Source of the DNA: Pseudomonas sp. JQ170C
GTDB lineage: Bacteria > Pseudomonadota > Gammaproteobacteria > Pseudomonadales > Pseudomonadaceae
Length of the DNA: 64,000 nt
NCBI RefSeq assembly: GCF_035581345.1
Contig: NZ_CP141608.1
Span: 1,444,001-1,508,000 of the forward strand
Direction: 5' to 3'
Made by a program: the position numbers and the translations under genes. The notes beneath the pieces were generated by a model, which searched no databases, was not told where the DNA came from, and saw only the letters and a program-made list of their open reading frames with translations. The first letter of the stretch is position 1. Every line of letters begins with the position of its first letter. Positions 27,292 through 36,766 of this stretch are shown here, piece after piece.

Positions 27292-28176
27292 TCATTTGGT
27301 GGCGGGCTTGAGCACCAGCCACAGCGCCACGGCAATCAACAACCCACCCCACAGGTGCGCCATCGACAGCGGCTCATCCAGCAACCACGCGCCCCACAGC
27401 ACACCGAAGGCCGGAATCATGAAGGTCACGGTGGTGGCTTTCACCGGGCCGATTTCGCTGAGCAGGCGGAAGTACAGGATGTACGCAAATGCCGTGCACA
27501 CCAGCCCCAGTCCCAGCAGCGACAGCCAGACATCCCAGCCACCCCAGCTTGCAGGCGGGGCGGTCAGCACGCTGTAGCCAAACAACGGCAACAGCAGCAA
27601 GGTCGCGCCCAGCATGCTGCCCAACGCCGACAGGCGACTGTCCAGGCCGCCCGCCTGGTCAAGCCAGCGCCGGGCCAGAAAACCGGCAAAGCCATAGCAG
27701 GTCGTCGCCGCCAGGCACGAGATCGCGCCCTGCAGCAGGTTCTGGTCAAACGCCACCGGCCCCGCGCCACTGAGAATGCCGACACCGAACAGCCCCAGGA
27801 AGATGCCGCAGAGCTTGGCCAGGGTCATGGGTTCGCGAAAGAACAGTGCGCCGATCAACACGCCCATCAACGGCGTCGTGGCATTGAAGATGGCCGAGTA
27901 ACCGGCTGGCAGCACTTGCGCCGCGACGGAGTAAAGCGTGGCCGGAATCCCCGAGTTGATCATGCCCAGCACCAGGCAGGCCTTGAGCTTGCCGTTGAAG
28001 TCCCAGCGCACGCGCAGCAGGGCGAGGATCACCATCAGCCCGGCGCAGGCGATGGACACGCGAAAGAAGGCGGTAGGCAGTGTGCCCAGCACGGGCGCGA
28101 TGATGCGCATGAACAGGAAACTTGCGCCCCAGACAGCGGCAAGAATCAACAGTCGGGTGATGGCGATGGGGGTCAT
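27292..28176 (-). CDS. EamA/DMT family transporter
   Basis: 294-residue inner-membrane protein, about ten helices in two EamA repeats; it starts TRLLILAAVWGASFLFMRIIAPVLG and carries FREPMTLAKLCGIFLGLFGVGIL at the end of the first repeat. It is a different subgroup from the plus-strand EamA protein that converges on it, with little shared sequence, so this is not a recent duplication. Substrate unknown. The upstream region 28177-28362 is shared with divergent aceK. Confidence 0.88.
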   Translation of the reverse strand: MTPIAITRLLILAAVWGASFLFMRIIAPVLGTLPTAFFRVSIACAGLMVILALLRVRWDFNGKLKACLVLGMINSGIPATLYSVAAQVLPAGYSAIFNATTPLMGVLIGALFFREPMTLAKLCGIFLGLFGVGILSGAGPVAFDQNLLQGAISCLAATTCYGFAGFLARRWLDQAGGLDSRLSALGSMLGATLLLLPLFGYSVLTAPPASWGGWDVWLSLLGLGLVCTAFAYILYFRLLSEIGPVKATTVTFMIPAFGVLWGAWLLDEPLSMAHLWGGLLIAVALWLVLKPATK

Positions 28177-28362
28177 GGGCTATCCGGGTCCTTTTGGGCA
28201 GGGGCGCGAGTTTACGCCAGAACCTTTGGCAGCCTCTCTCCCTTTCTTGCGCTTGAATTGCACGGGCGGAGCATTTGGCCGATACAGCCGGGCCAACAGG
28301 CTTTCCCTGGCATCGGCGACTGGCTAAGCTCAGGCTCTGACATTCCCGCAGAGGTCTGATGT

Positions 28363-30078
28363 ATGCCCCAGCAATGGCCGGCCGCCGATATCGCCCGGAT
28401 GATCCTCAATGGCTTCGACGATTACCGTGAGCACTTTCGCCAGATCACCATCGGCGCCCGCGCCCGCTTCGAGCAGGCCCAGTGGCAGCAGATCCAGAGT
28501 GCTTCGGCCGCACGGATCAACCTCTATGAAGAAAAAGTCAACGAGGTCAGTGGCTGGCTGCGCCAGGCGTTCGAGGCCGACGTGCTGCTGGACGTATCGC
28601 TCTGGCCGCTGGTCAAGAGCGCCTACATCAGCCTGATCGACCCTCGACTGGACGATGAACTCTCGGAGACCTGGTACAACTCGATCTTCTGCAGCCTGTT
28701 CAGTCATGACCTGATCAGCGACGGCTGCATGTTCATTCACACCACCCGGCCGTCGCTGCGCAGTCACGAGCGCGCGGCGCAGACCCGCACCTACAAGCCC
28801 CAGGGTAGCCTGGGCAGTGTGTTGGTGCAGATCTTCGCCGACTACGGTTTCGATGCCCCCTACGGCGACCTTCAAGGTGACCTGGCCCGCCTTGAAGCGC
28901 AGCTGCGCGAGAACCTGCCGGACTGGGTCTGCAAGGACCCGGCCCTGGCGGTGGAGCTGTTTTCGCCGGTGCTGTATCGCAACAAGGGGGCCTACCTGGT
29001 GGGGCGCCTGTACACCCAGGACGAGCAGTGGCCGCTGGTGATCCCGCTGCTGCACCGCGAAGGCCATGGTATCGAGATCGATGCCTTGATCACCGACGAA
29101 GCCGATGTGTCGATCATCTTCTCGTTCACGCGCTCCTATTTCATGGTCGATGTGCCGGTACCTGCCGAGTTCGTCGGCTTTCTCAAGCGCATCTTGCCGG
29201 GCAAGCACGTTGCCGAGTTGTACACCTCGATCGGTTTCTACAAGCATGGCAAGTCGGAGTTCTACCGGGCGCTGATCAACCACCTGGCCGGTACTGACGA
29301 TCGCTTCATCATGGCCCCCGGGGTGCGTGGCATGGTGATGAGCGTGTTTACGCTGCCGGGCTTCAATACCGTGTTCAAGATCATCAAGGACCGATTCTCG
29401 CCGTCCAAGACCGTCGACCGGGCCACGGTGATCGAAAAATACCGCTTGGTGAAAAGCGTCGACCGGGTCGGGCGCATGGCCGATACCCAGGAGTTCTCCG
29501 ACTTTCGTTTTCCCTTGAGCAAGTTCGAGCCCGAGTGCCTGGCCGAATTGCTGGAGGTGGCGCCCTCGACGGTGGAGGTGCATGGCGACACGGTGCTGGT
29601 GCGCCACTGCTGGACCGAGCGGCGCATGACGCCGTTGAACCTCTACCTTGAGAACGCCAACGATGCGCAGGTGCGCGAGGCTCTGGAAGACTACGGCCTG
29701 GCCATCAAGCAGCTGGCGGCGGCGAACATCTTTCCCGGTGACATGCTGCTGAAGAACTTCGGCGTTACCCGTCACGGCCGGGTGGTGTTCTACGACTACG
29801 ACGAAATCTGCTTCCTCGGTGAGGTCAACTTCCGCTACATCCCGCCGCCACGCTACCCGGAGGATGAAATGTCCGGTGAGCCCTGGTATTCGATCGGGCC
29901 GCACGACGTGTTTCCCGAAGAATTTCCCCCTTTCCTGTTTGCCGACAGCGGCCAGCGCCGCCTGTTCAGCCAATTGCATGGCGAACTGTACGATGCCGAC
30001 TACTGGAAGAGCCTGCAGGAGGCGATTCGTGGCGGCAAGGTCATCGACGTGTTCCCCTATCGGCGCAAAGCCAGGTAG
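28363..30078 (+). CDS. aceK: Isocitrate dehydrogenase kinase/phosphatase
   Basis: 571-residue bifunctional enzyme that phosphorylates or dephosphorylates isocitrate dehydrogenase, steering carbon between the TCA cycle and glyoxylate bypass. The regulatory N-terminal half runs to about residue 310; [18 protein letters not shown] begins the ATP-binding kinase core, with [29 protein letters not shown] as the catalytic/metal loop. Full family length. It is not linked to aceA or aceB here, as usual in Pseudomonas. The TAG stop lies inside the left unit of a REPIN. Confidence 0.95.
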   Translation: MPQQWPAADIARMILNGFDDYREHFRQITIGARARFEQAQWQQIQSASAARINLYEEKVNEVSGWLRQAFEADVLLDVSLWPLVKSAYISLIDPRLDDELSETWYNSIFCSLFSHDLISDGCMFIHTTRPSLRSHERAAQTRTYKPQGSLGSVLVQIFADYGFDAPYGDLQGDLARLEAQLRENLPDWVCKDPALAVELFSPVLYRNKGAYLVGRLYTQDEQWPLVIPLLHREGHGIEIDALITDEADVSIIFSFTRSYFMVDVPVPAEFVGFLKRILPGKHVAELYTSIGFYKHGKSEFYRALINHLAGTDDRFIMAPGVRGMVMSVFTLPGFNTVFKIIKDRFSPSKTVDRATVIEKYRLVKSVDRVGRMADTQEFSDFRFPLSKFEPECLAELLEVAPSTVEVHGDTVLVRHCWTERRMTPLNLYLENANDAQVREALEDYGLAIKQLAAANIFPGDMLLKNFGVTRHGRVVFYDYDEICFLGEVNFRYIPPPRYPEDEMSGEPWYSIGPHDVFPEEFPPFLFADSGQRRLFSQLHGELYDADYWKSLQEAIRGGKVIDVFPYRRKAR

Positions 30079-30144
30079 GAGCGGGCTTGCCCCGCGATGC
30101 GATGTGACTGTTGGATCGCTATCGCGGGGCAAGCCCGCTCCTAC
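30075..30144. repeat. REPIN: two REP units around a spacer
   Basis: GTAGGAGCGGGCTTGCCCCGC at the left and its inverse at the right, separated by about 22 bases (GCGATGTGACTGTTGGATCGCT with GCGAT/ATCGC ends). It matches the element at 56841 almost base for base. The left unit contains the aceK stop and the right unit the stop of the convergent DUF6279 gene. Confidence 0.93.
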
Positions 30145-31007
30145 TGGATGCACTTCAATTCGCTGAAATCCTTGCGCACCTGGCCTAGCTTCTGCTCCAG
30201 GTGCGTACGCTGCTGCTCGCTGCTCTGGGCCATCAGGTCCACCAGCAGGCGCCGGGCCTCTGTTTCGGTACGCTGGTAGGCCAGGCGGTATTCCGGCGTC
30301 CAGAGGCTTTCGCGGTTCTTGAGCAGGCGCACCAGTTGCGGCTCGAAGCTGTCGCTGTGGCGCTGATCCATCGCCGCGCTGAAATGTGCCTGCCAGTTGG
30401 CGCGGTTGGCGATCCACTGGCGGTTCTGTTCGCCCAGGCCCTGTGACCAGGTCATGATCCGCAACCGTTGCTGTGCGCTGAGCTCACCCAGCCACGGCGT
30501 CAGGCGTTTTTCCATGCGTTCGGCGCGTTGCTGGATCTGCCGGGCCAGCGGCGTTTTCACATACTTGGCCTGGCGTTCGTTGATGTCCTCGGCAAAGGCC
30601 TCGCGTATCTCGTGGACTTGCTCGTCGTCCATCGCCCGCAGCAGTTGGGCCGCCGAGGGGGTGATCTGGTCGGCGACCTTGGCGATGGCCTGTTTCGCTT
30701 CCTGGGTGCGCAGTTGCAATTGCTGTTCAGTCACCTGGTTGTCGGCGACCATCTGTCGGACTTCGTCGATCCAGGTCAGGTAGCCCGGCAATTGCGTGCG
30801 GCAATGCCACGCCAGGTGCTGCTTGAGGCGCTGGTTGAGCCAGGTTTTTTGCTGGCGATTCATGTTCAGGTAGTCGTTGAGCGACCAGGGCACCAGCACG
30901 TCGAGGTTACGATAGGCCAGGTCGATACGGCTGCAGGCCAGCACCAGAACGGCCGACAGGGCCAGTAGCAGGAGAGTGCGCAGGTACTTGGACAGGCAGG
31001 CGTACAT
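30141..31007 (-). CDS. DUF6279 family lipoprotein
   Basis: 288-residue predicted lipoprotein. The signal peptide ends in a lipobox, AVLVLACSRIDL, with the acylated Cys at residue 25. The mature part is helical and charged, with WHCRTQLPGYLTWIDEVRQMV and repeated Glu/Gln-rich helices, fitting DUF6279. Function unknown; probably held at the outer membrane. The last codon and TAG stop lie in a REPIN unit. Confidence 0.82.
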   Translation of the reverse strand: MYACLSKYLRTLLLLALSAVLVLACSRIDLAYRNLDVLVPWSLNDYLNMNRQQKTWLNQRLKQHLAWHCRTQLPGYLTWIDEVRQMVADNQVTEQQLQLRTQEAKQAIAKVADQITPSAAQLLRAMDDEQVHEIREAFAEDINERQAKYVKTPLARQIQQRAERMEKRLTPWLGELSAQQRLRIMTWSQGLGEQNRQWIANRANWQAHFSAAMDQRHSDSFEPQLVRLLKNRESLWTPEYRLAYQRTETEARRLLVDLMAQSSEQQRTHLEQKLGQVRKDFSELKCIQ

Positions 31008-31153
31008 GAGCGAATCCTTGCAAGGGCGTGCTTGAATTTATAGAACAGCACACGGCACCCCGGTTCCTTTTTACCGATGGGCAGCCAACGGCGACCGGGC
31101 GGTGTGGCCGGTTCGGGTGTAGAATGCCGGGCTCGCAACGAGGATTTCCGGAA

Positions 31154-31990
31154 ATGGCTTTAGTTGGGCGTTACAACAGTTTGCAAATCGTGAAACACAC
31201 GGACTTCGGCCTGTACCTGGACGGCGGCGCGGATGGCGAAATCCTTCTGCCCAACCGCTACATCCCCAAGGACACGCCCACCGAGGTCGAAGACTGGCTG
31301 AACGTCTTCGTGTACCTGGACAGCGAAGACAAGCTGATCGCGACCACCGAGAAGACCAAGCTGCAGGTCGGTGAGTTCGCCAGCCTCAAGGTCAAGGAAA
31401 TCAACAGCATCGGCATCTTCCTGGACTGGGGCCTGCCCAAGGACCTGCTGATGCCGTACTCCGAAGAAAAGCGCCAGATGCGCCAGGGCGAGTACTGCGT
31501 GGTGCATGCCTACCTGGACAAGCGCACCCGCCGGATCACAGCCACCGCGCGCCTGGACCGCTACCTGGACAAGCTGCCGGCCACCTACACGGTGGGCCAG
31601 GAGGTTGATTTGCTGGTGGTCGAAGAAACCCCGATGGGCTTCAAGGCGATCATCAACAACAAGCACTGGGGCCTGATTCACAAGAATGAGGTGTTCAAGT
31701 TCCTGCGTTCGGGCAAGCAGGAGAAGGGCTACATCAAGGAGATGCGCAGCGACGGCAAGATTGCCCTGAGCCTGCAGCCCATTGGCCAGGACCTGGCCAA
31801 CAGCCTGCACGACAAGATCCTGGCCAAGCTCAAGGACGCCAACGGCATGCTGCCGGTCAGCGACAAGAGCGATCCGCAGGTGATCAGCGATTTGTTCGGG
31901 GTCAGCAAGGGCAACTTCAAGAAGGCGATCGGCGCCTTGTACAAGGATGGCCGCATCGTCATCCACGCCGACCGCATCGAACTGGCCTGA
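31154..31990 (+). CDS. CvfB-like S1 RNA-binding protein
   Basis: 278-residue cytosolic protein. Three S1/OB-type segments are followed by a C-terminal winged-helix: VGRYNSLQIVKHTDFGLYLDGG, then VGEFASLKVKEINSIGIFLDWGLPKDLLMP, then the third segment around GFKAIINNKHWGLIH, and finally SDLFGVSKGNFKKAIGALYKDGR. This order is that of CvfB. The start ATG at 31154 follows GAGGATTTCCGG; a TAGAAT -10-like box lies near 31120. Members bind RNA and affect virulence gene expression in Gram-positives; the role here is unknown. Confidence 0.9.
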   Translation: MALVGRYNSLQIVKHTDFGLYLDGGADGEILLPNRYIPKDTPTEVEDWLNVFVYLDSEDKLIATTEKTKLQVGEFASLKVKEINSIGIFLDWGLPKDLLMPYSEEKRQMRQGEYCVVHAYLDKRTRRITATARLDRYLDKLPATYTVGQEVDLLVVEETPMGFKAIINNKHWGLIHKNEVFKFLRSGKQEKGYIKEMRSDGKIALSLQPIGQDLANSLHDKILAKLKDANGMLPVSDKSDPQVISDLFGVSKGNFKKAIGALYKDGRIVIHADRIELA

Positions 31991-32374
31991 TCAGGCCTGG
32001 CGAAAGCCTGCGAAGTTCAGGTTTTCGCCGCCCGGACGCAAGTCCTGGAGCAACGAGTCGCGGTCTGCGCTCAGCGCCAGGCTGATGGTGGAGCGCCGCT
32101 TGCCGGGGTGGCGCACTTCCATCTTCTCCAGATGGGCCTTCAAGAAATTCACCGGCACCTTCAGGTGCTGCAGCTCGTCGGTCTCAGGCGTGTGCAGCAG
32201 CAGGTTGACCCAGTCAGCCGCGTCTTTTTTCAGCACCAGCTTCACCGGCACATCGAACCACCACAGGCTGCGCTTGGTGTCGAGCACGGCAAACAGGGTG
32301 TTGTCGCTGGAAAGTACCGGTCTTTCCAGTTCCTGGTTGCGACGGGCAATGGCGGTGGGTTTGTCGAGTTTCAT
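31991..32374 (-). CDS. Conserved hypothetical protein
   Basis: 127-residue soluble, basic protein (MKLDKPTAIARRNQELERPV...). A tryptophan pair in SLWWFDVPVKLV and a central LLLHTPETDELQHLKVPVNFL are its most notable stretches. No domain is recognised, no signal peptide or membrane segment is seen. Its stop codon abuts the cvfB stop base to base (convergent). It is probably real because codon use is even and a GGAACC-type site precedes the ATG, but the function is unknown. Confidence 0.7.
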   Translation of the reverse strand: MKLDKPTAIARRNQELERPVLSSDNTLFAVLDTKRSLWWFDVPVKLVLKKDAADWVNLLLHTPETDELQHLKVPVNFLKAHLEKMEVRHPGKRRSTISLALSADRDSLLQDLRPGGENLNFAGFRQA

Positions 32375-32449
32375 GCAGGTTCCTACGGGTGACGCTTGAA
32401 AGGTCGCTCATTGTGCTGGGATTGGCATGAAACATAAAGCAGCCAGATG

Positions 32450-32476
32450 CGCCGCTTGCCAGGTGGGCAAGCGGCG
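32450..32476. terminator. Possible terminator hairpin
   Basis: Perfect 11-bp stem CGCCGCTTGCC / GGCAAGCGGCG with a five-base loop, just past the stop of the minus-strand beta-helix gene. No T tract follows on either strand, so this is a candidate only. Confidence 0.45.
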
Positions 32477-32487
32477 CCCGCTCAGCT

Positions 32488-33993
32488 TCAGCGGCTGGCG
32501 TGGCCCACGGGTGCCGAAAGCGGCTGGCTCAAGGGCGAGGTGGCGCCATCGGCGCGGGTGACGGTGGCGGTGAAGGATCCGAAGGCCGTGCCCTGTTCCA
32601 GTACATAGTCGAACTGCCCCTGGCCCTTGGCGTCGGTCGGCACCATGGTCTCGCCCAGGTAATGTTCGGCTTCGCTGCCTTGGGCCTGGCGGTTGGCGAA
32701 GACTTCCAGCCGCAGCAGGCTGTCCGGCTCGCCGTGCACGGTGCCGCTGAGGCGATTGCCGTTGAGGGCGGTCAGCTGCGGTGCCGGCTGATTGTGGTTG
32801 GGCATGGGCTGGCAGTCTTTGGCCGGGGCGTTGTCGCTGCAGATCACAGCCCGGTTGGTGCCTGACTGATCGACGCCGATACCGCGCGAGCCTTCATAAA
32901 TGGCATGTTCGATGGCCGGAACACCGAAGACGATGGCGCCGGTTTGCTGCTCGGCAAGGCAGGAACCACCGGCCTGGCAGCGGCGGATGTCCTGGCTGTT
33001 GTTCCAGATCTGGTTGGCACTGAGGCGGTTGCTGGTGGAGGTAGGCTCCGGACGCAGGGCGATGCCGATGCGGTTGCCGTGGATCTGGTTGCCGTCGAGG
33101 ATGTTGCCCGCGCCGCTGACGCTGACGCCAATGGAGTTGCCCGTGAAGGTGTTGGCACCCAGGTAATTGCGCTGGCCCCAGTTGATCTGCAAGCCGTCGG
33201 AGTAGTTCTCGAAGCGGTTGCGCACCACGCTGTTGTCGTTGCCCCAGAGGATCTCGATGCCCTGGGACGGCTCCGGGTTGGCGGCGGTGGAACGGAACAG
33301 GTTGTCGGCCACCAGGTTGAAGGCCGCGCCACGGGTCAGCTCCAGGCCGTCGCCGTTGTCGATCAACTGATTGCGCAGCACCTTGTTGTTATTGGTGGTA
33401 GTGGCGGTTGGATTGCCCTGGCCATCGTCGCCGGTGAGCATGATGCCGGCACCGCCCTTGTTGGCGATGATGCGGTTGTCCTGGATGACGTTGTTGCTGG
33501 CGCGGTTGATCAGGATGCCGATGCAGAAATTGCGTACCTCAAGACCCGAGATGCTCACGCCCTTGGTATCGCGCAGGACCAGGCCGGGGCCGGTGGTCGT
33601 GCGTACGTTGGTGCCGAACTGGCCGGCCACCGCACCCGGGCAGGCCTGGGTGCCGTCACCGATGATGTAGGCCGAGCCGTCGATGGCGATGAACTGGCCC
33701 GTGCGCGCCCATGCGCTGCCCTCGATGCTCACCGGCCCCTGGATCGGCGGCAGCGGTGATGCCGGCTTGATCACATAAGGCGCCTTGCCCACCGGGCGGA
33801 TCTCGATCCGGAACTGGCCGGGGTTCTGGTTGTTGCGTTCGATCGCCCAGCGCAGGCTGCCAGGTTGCAGGTCATCGGCGTAGCGATCCACCACCAGCGT
33901 GGTCAACGCCGTTGCCGGTGCGGCGGCAGCGGCGGTCAAGGGCAGGGCAGGCAGGGGCAGCAGCAGGGCTGCGAACAAAGGCATGACACGCAT
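32488..33993 (-). CDS. Secreted right-handed parallel beta-helix protein
   Basis: 501-residue exported protein. A signal peptide (residues 1-25, ending in TAAAAA) precedes a region of short N-rich repeats: ASNNVIQDNRIIANKGG, AFNLVADNLFRSTA, GNDNSVVRNRFENYSDGLQI, GAGNILDGNQIHGNRIGIAL. This is the NosD/pectate-lyase-type parallel beta-helix pattern. A beta-sandwich-like C-terminus follows (TVHGEPDSLLRLEVFANR). Likely a carbohydrate-binding or -acting protein of the cell surface or medium. Substrate is unknown; no lyase catalytic motif was identified. Confidence 0.82.
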   Translation of the reverse strand: MRVMPLFAALLLPLPALPLTAAAAAPATALTTLVVDRYADDLQPGSLRWAIERNNQNPGQFRIEIRPVGKAPYVIKPASPLPPIQGPVSIEGSAWARTGQFIAIDGSAYIIGDGTQACPGAVAGQFGTNVRTTTGPGLVLRDTKGVSISGLEVRNFCIGILINRASNNVIQDNRIIANKGGAGIMLTGDDGQGNPTATTTNNNKVLRNQLIDNGDGLELTRGAAFNLVADNLFRSTAANPEPSQGIEILWGNDNSVVRNRFENYSDGLQINWGQRNYLGANTFTGNSIGVSVSGAGNILDGNQIHGNRIGIALRPEPTSTSNRLSANQIWNNSQDIRRCQAGGSCLAEQQTGAIVFGVPAIEHAIYEGSRGIGVDQSGTNRAVICSDNAPAKDCQPMPNHNQPAPQLTALNGNRLSGTVHGEPDSLLRLEVFANRQAQGSEAEHYLGETMVPTDAKGQGQFDYVLEQGTAFGSFTATVTRADGATSPLSQPLSAPVGHASR

Positions 33994-34182
33994 CGTAAAG
34001 ACTTCCGCAATCGGCTGTTGTTTTTATCGCAGCGGCGCACAGGGCCCGCCGCGCTGTTGCCGATTCTAAAAGAAGCGCTTGCGATTCAACGGGGTGGCGA
34101 GGCGAATCGGGGCGGTATTCGCCCGCTGTTTGGCCACCGGGCAAATAATTGAAACTCCCGAGCAAGGCCACAGGTCCACTGA

Positions 34183-34208
34183 CTGTCGATTCTGACAGCC
34201 CGTTTTTT
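34183..34208 (+). terminator. Short hairpin with T tract before csbD
   Basis: CTGTC / GACAG stem with a six-base loop followed by CCCGTTTTTT, 18 bases upstream of the csbD ATG. The stem is only five pairs. It could be a weak terminator or leader structure for csbD. Confidence 0.4.
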
Positions 34209-34225
34209 CCTTCAGGAGAACTCCC

Positions 34226-34405
34226 ATGAGTGGCACCAAAGATAAAGTCAAAGGCCTGGCCAACGAAGCGGTCGGTAATGTCAAACAAGGTATTGGCAAA
34301 GCCACCGACAATGAGCGCCTGCGCGCCGAAGGCGAGTTGCAGGAACGCAAGGGCGAAGCCCAGCAAGTGGTCGGCAAGGTCAAGGACGCGGTGAAGAAGC
34401 CTTGA
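34226..34405 (+). CDS. CsbD family stress protein
   Basis: 59-residue hydrophilic protein. It starts [21 protein letters not shown] and carries the CsbD repeat GLANEAVG...[29 protein letters not shown] lies eight bases before the ATG. Small CsbD proteins are induced by general stress in many bacteria; the molecular role is unknown. It is too short for many gene callers but well supported by family match. Confidence 0.92.
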   Translation: MSGTKDKVKGLANEAVGNVKQGIGKATDNERLRAEGELQERKGEAQQVVGKVKDAVKKP

Positions 34406-34423
34406 GCGATGCCGCTGACGTGA

Positions 34424-34451
34424 CACAACGGCCACCCGGGGTGGCCGTTGT
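34424..34451. terminator. Hairpin after csbD
   Basis: Perfect stem CACAACGGCCAC / GTGGCCGTTGTG with CCGG at the loop, 18 bases after the csbD stop. No T run follows, so it may be a weak or rho-assisted end. Confidence 0.6.
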
Positions 34452-34560
34452 GCTATCTGCAGCAATCAATCGCAACCTGGGGGCGATCGTCGTTTAGACT
34501 TTACTGCAGACTTTGATGAGGAGCCTTTTCCATGACCCTCGAACGGCGAAAGGAGACGCT

Positions 34561-35547
34561 ATGATTTTCCCCGACCTGCGCGGCTTGCCCTTGCACCGCG
34601 TGCTGGTGCGCACCGTCAAGGAATTTCTCGATGACGAGATGTCCACCTATGCGTCGGCACTGGCCTACCAGATGCTGTTTTCGCTGTTTCCCTTCCTGCT
34701 GTTCCTGATTGCCCTGATCGGCTTTTTGCACTTGCCTGACTTCTTCTCCTGGCTGCGCCTGCAATCGGAGCTGGTATTGCCGCCCCAGGCGCTGGAGCAG
34801 GTGAACCCTGTGATTGATCAGTTGCAGCAGTCCAAGGGCGGCTTGTTGTCAGTAGGTATCGTAATCGCCCTGTGGACAGCCTCGGCCGGTGTGCGGCTGA
34901 TGATGAGCGCCATGAACGCGGCCTACGATGTGGTCGAAGGGCGCCCGGTGTGGAAGCGCATTCCCTTGTCGATCATCTATACGGTGGGCATCGCCGGCAT
35001 GTTGCTGGCAGCGGCGGCGCTGATGGTGCTGGGCCCGCAGGTGATGGAGTGGATCGCTTCGCAGATCGGTATGCAGGAGTTCATTGTCACCTTGTGGACG
35101 GTGTTGCGTTGGCCGGCCATCATCATCCTGATGATGGTCGCCGTGGCCCTGATCTATTACGTGATGCCGGATGTGAAGCAGGAGTTTCGTTTTATCACCC
35201 CAGGCTCGGTACTGGCCGTGGTGGTGTGGATCATGGCATCGCTGGGCTTTGGTTATTACGTCAAGACCTTCGCCGACTACAACGCGATGTATGGCAGCAT
35301 CGGTGCAATTATCGTGTTGCTGCTGTACTTCTATATTTCTGCCGCGGTGTTGTTGCTGGGGGCGGAAATGAATGCGGTGATCGAACATATGTCGGCCGAA
35401 GGCAAGAACCCGGGTGAGAAAGAGGCCGGCGAGGACGCCCATGAACATGATAAAAAGCATGTTTCCGGGTTGGGGCGCGATCACTCGCTCGACCACCCGG
35501 CCACGCCCGAGGGCGAACCCTTGAGTCGAAGTTCCCATGATTCGTGA
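34561..35547 (+). CDS. YihY/BrkB family inner-membrane protein
   Basis: 328-residue integral membrane protein with about six helices between residues 35 and 285 ([25 protein letters not shown] and onward). It shows the family blocks [24 protein letters not shown] and [23 protein letters not shown]. The C-terminal 50 residues are acidic and His/Glu-rich. The start at 34561 is fixed by AAAGGAG; the ATG at 34513 is less likely. Once labelled 'ribonuclease BN' in error, the family has no firm role. Its end overlaps def by 11 bases. Confidence 0.9.
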   Translation: MIFPDLRGLPLHRVLVRTVKEFLDDEMSTYASALAYQMLFSLFPFLLFLIALIGFLHLPDFFSWLRLQSELVLPPQALEQVNPVIDQLQQSKGGLLSVGIVIALWTASAGVRLMMSAMNAAYDVVEGRPVWKRIPLSIIYTVGIAGMLLAAAALMVLGPQVMEWIASQIGMQEFIVTLWTVLRWPAIIILMMVAVALIYYVMPDVKQEFRFITPGSVLAVVVWIMASLGFGYYVKTFADYNAMYGSIGAIIVLLLYFYISAAVLLLGAEMNAVIEHMSAEGKNPGEKEAGEDAHEHDKKHVSGLGRDHSLDHPATPEGEPLSRSSHDS

Positions 35548-36076
35548 CATTCTGAAAATGGGCGATGAGCGCTTGTTGCGCATTGCCCCGCCGGTGCCGC
35601 AACAACTGATCGGCAGCGCCGAACTGGACCAGTTGATTGCGGACATGTTCGAGACCATGCGTCATGTGGGCGGCGTTGGCCTGGCCGCACCGCAGATCGG
35701 GGTCGACCTGCAACTGGTGATCTTCGGTTTCGAGCGCAGCGAGCGTTATCCGGATGCCGAGCCTGTACCGCAGACGATCCTGCTCAACCCGGTCATTACG
35801 CCGCTGGGCACTGAAGTGGAAGACGGCTGGGAAGGCTGTCTGTCAGTGCCGGGCCTGCGCGGTGTGGTGCCGCGTTACCGACGCATCCGCTATGAAGGCA
35901 TCGACCCTCAGGGCCAGGTGATCGACCGCCTGGCCGAAGGCTTTCATGCACGGGTGGTGCAGCATGAGTGCGACCATTTGATTGGCCGGCTGTACCCGTC
36001 GCGCATCCATGACTTCAACAAGTTCGGCTATACCGAAGTGCTGTTTCCCGGGCTGGACCCGGCCAGCGACGACTGA
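35537..36076 (+). CDS. def: Peptide deformylase
   Basis: 179-residue metalloenzyme removing the formyl group from new proteins. All three motifs are present: [10 protein letters not shown] (residues 46-55), EGCLSVPG with metal ligand Cys101, and QHECDHLIG with His143, Glu144, His147. It is not linked to fmt, so it is probably one of several deformylase copies in the genome. The start overlaps the YihY gene by 11 bases; the 3' end overlaps the convergent GNAT gene by 49 bases. Confidence 0.95.
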   Translation: MIRDILKMGDERLLRIAPPVPQQLIGSAELDQLIADMFETMRHVGGVGLAAPQIGVDLQLVIFGFERSERYPDAEPVPQTILLNPVITPLGTEVEDGWEGCLSVPGLRGVVPRYRRIRYEGIDPQGQVIDRLAEGFHARVVQHECDHLIGRLYPSRIHDFNKFGYTEVLFPGLDPASDD

Positions 36077-36480
36077 ATGCGGGCCATCGCCAGCAACGGC
36101 TTGCTGCGCTGGTAGCGGGCCAGGCGTTCGCCCAGCGCTGGCGGCAAGTGCGAGCAGGCGTCGAAACCCAGGCGGTTGTAGAAGTGCAGCAGATCCGGAT
36201 GGCAGAACAGCCACACCGTTCCTTGAACAGCGTGCAGCGCCGCCTCCAGCAGGTGACGGGCGATCTGCTGTCCGCGCCAGGGGCTGGCAACCCATAAGCC
36301 GGTCAGCCAGTGGCCACCGGGTACAGGGCTCAGGCACAAGGCGGCGACAATTTCATCGGCGCGGGCGACCCAGAGTTGCCCGTCCGTGGCTGCGCGCATC
36401 GGCGAATGCTGGCTTTTGTAGAATTTATTGAGCAGTGGCCGCTCGGGCCCGGTCAGCGGGCAGTAGCGTAGCGAGGGCAC
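36028..36480 (-). CDS. GNAT family N-acetyltransferase
   Basis: 150-residue predicted acetyltransferase. The acetyl-CoA loop is [22 protein letters not shown], and [16 protein letters not shown] is the typical C-terminal beta-bulge/helix of GNAT enzymes. I start at the GTG at 36480, which follows AGGAG with eight-base spacing; the frame remains open upstream but without homology. Substrate unknown. Its last 49 bases overlap the end of def on the other strand. Confidence 0.85.
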   Translation of the reverse strand: MPSLRYCPLTGPERPLLNKFYKSQHSPMRAATDGQLWVARADEIVAALCLSPVPGGHWLTGLWVASPWRGQQIARHLLEAALHAVQGTVWLFCHPDLLHFYNRLGFDACSHLPPALGERLARYQRSKPLLAMARIQSSLAGSSPGNSTSV

Positions 36481-36560
36481 CGAAAATCTCCTGCGGGGGC
36501 TCTGGTCCGCGCTTTTACACCGATGCAGGCCGGTTGTCGAGGGGCGCAGGTCGTTGCCAT

Positions 36561-36699
36561 TGTTACGGTTACGGTAACAGTGATTGTCTGGCGCAGGGCT
36601 TAAAGCCATCATCCCAAGTTGTAAACTAGCCCTGTCCCACACAGAACATAAACAGTGGGATCGGTACTTCGTGTTATGTCTTGTGTATTTGATATAACA
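36561..36699. promoter_or_regulatory. AT-rich region with nested inverted repeats upstream of the DUF2790 gene
   Basis: The stretch between the GNAT gene and the DUF2790 gene holds TGTTAC / GTAACA (36561-36579, seven-base spacer), TCCCAC / GTGGGA (36635-36660) and TGTTAT / ATAACA (36672-36699). The last two lie within 130 bases of the DUF2790 ATG and may be operators or a hairpin. No known regulator consensus was matched. Confidence 0.4.
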
Positions 36700-36766
36700 A
36701 CTTCTCCGCGCCCCTGTTGGCCAATGAAGTCAATCGATTAGTTTGATTGCTTTGCAGGCTCATATT

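Noticed and set aside
28330..30417. 695-codon open frame on the minus strand
   Set aside because: Antisense of aceK running into the DUF6279 gene; no ribosome site or motif.
34150..34190. AlgU/SigX-type promoter before csbD
   Set aside because: GAAACT resembles a -35 box, but no matching -10 at correct spacing was found.
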